DNA from: Betaproteobacteria bacterium
GTDB taxonomy: Bacteria > Pseudomonadota > Gammaproteobacteria > Burkholderiales > Usitatibacteraceae
DNA: 5,977 nt
NCBI GenBank assembly: GCA_003105245.1
Contig: PQAI01000175.1
Coordinates: 8,310 to 14,286 of the forward strand
Direction: 5' to 3'
Shown: piece by piece, positions 5,842 through 5,977 of the stretch
Numbering within the stretch: position 1 is the first letter of the stretch
Layout: every line of letters starts with the position of its first letter
Program-made: the position numbers and the translations under genes
Notes under the pieces: model-generated
The model's input: only the letters and a program-made list of their open reading frames with translations
The model's database searches: none
What the model was told of the DNA's origin: nothing

Positions 5842-5977
5842 TCAGGGTCGGCGCGGGGACCACAAGGGCGCGACCACTCGCTCCATGCCTGCGCCCCCGT
5901 GCCAGAAGCCGTTGGTCGTCCGGCGGCCGAGCGCGAGCTCGGCCGCATCCTGCGCCGCGCCTGCCTCCATCCTTCCC
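5842..5977 (-). CDS. Possible C-terminal end of a convergent gene, unidentified
   Basis: A minus-strand frame is open from the window edge to a TGA at 5844-5842 and gives about 44 residues, including TTNGFWHGGAGMERVVAPLW. About nine in ten codons end in G or C, as in the genes to the left, and the competing minus frame fits much less well. Position supports it: a convergent gene ending just past the paired hairpins. Against it, the fragment is short, I recognise no family, and an overlapping plus frame shares the same wobble positions. Treat this as a candidate only. Confidence 0.3.
   Translation of the reverse strand, partial: GRMEAGAAQDAAELALGRRTTNGFWHGGAGMERVVAPLWSPRRP

Noticed and set aside
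5889..5904. Minus-strand TGGCACG resembling the -24 element of a sigma-54 promoter
   Set aside because: With consensus spacing the -13/-12 positions read CA instead of GC, so the second half of the promoter is missing.

Overview
This is a very GC-rich window (third codon positions almost all G/C) from a Gram-negative bacterium. The c-type cytochromes with Sec signals, a TlpA-type lipoprotein, an NtrC-type sigma-54 activator and a short REP-like palindrome after the last gene suggest a Pseudomonadota, perhaps a betaproteobacterium. That placement is inference, because no 16S or other marker gene is present.

Layout, all on the + strand: the 3' end of a DUF3365/Tll0287-type c-heme protein (1-149), a TlpA-like thioredoxin lipoprotein (146-670), a membrane sensor histidine kinase (670-2205), an NtrC-family sigma-54 response regulator (2202-3611), a secreted Sel1-repeat protein (3653-4321), a small class I cytochrome c (4325-4621) and a secreted seven-bladed Reg_prop beta-propeller protein (4618-5775). 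Most junctions are GTGA, TGATG or ATGA overlaps or a 3-nt gap, so the genes look like one translationally coupled operon. The only real gap inside it is 41 nt (3612-3652), and it holds a strong hairpin. After the propeller gene lie two adjacent hairpins (5785-5826). Beyond them is about 150 nt that may hold the C-terminal end of a convergent minus-strand gene.

Inferred working: periplasmic redox proteins (a DUF3365 heme protein, a thiol reductase and a cytochrome c) flank a two-component system whose kinase carries a three-Cys-plus-His cluster at the predicted turn between the two DHp helices. The regulator has all the parts of a sigma-54 activator. A near-consensus sigma-54 promoter (TGGCACA-N4-TTGCT, 3389-3404) sits inside the regulator gene, in the linker between its AAA+ and Fis domains, exactly where the codons switch to A/T-ending ones. 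The simplest model is that the upstream part of the operon is made constitutively or from an outside promoter. On sensing a redox or ligand signal, the regulator then fires the internal promoter to raise expression of the Sel1, cytochrome c and propeller genes. I do not recognise this arrangement as a named system.
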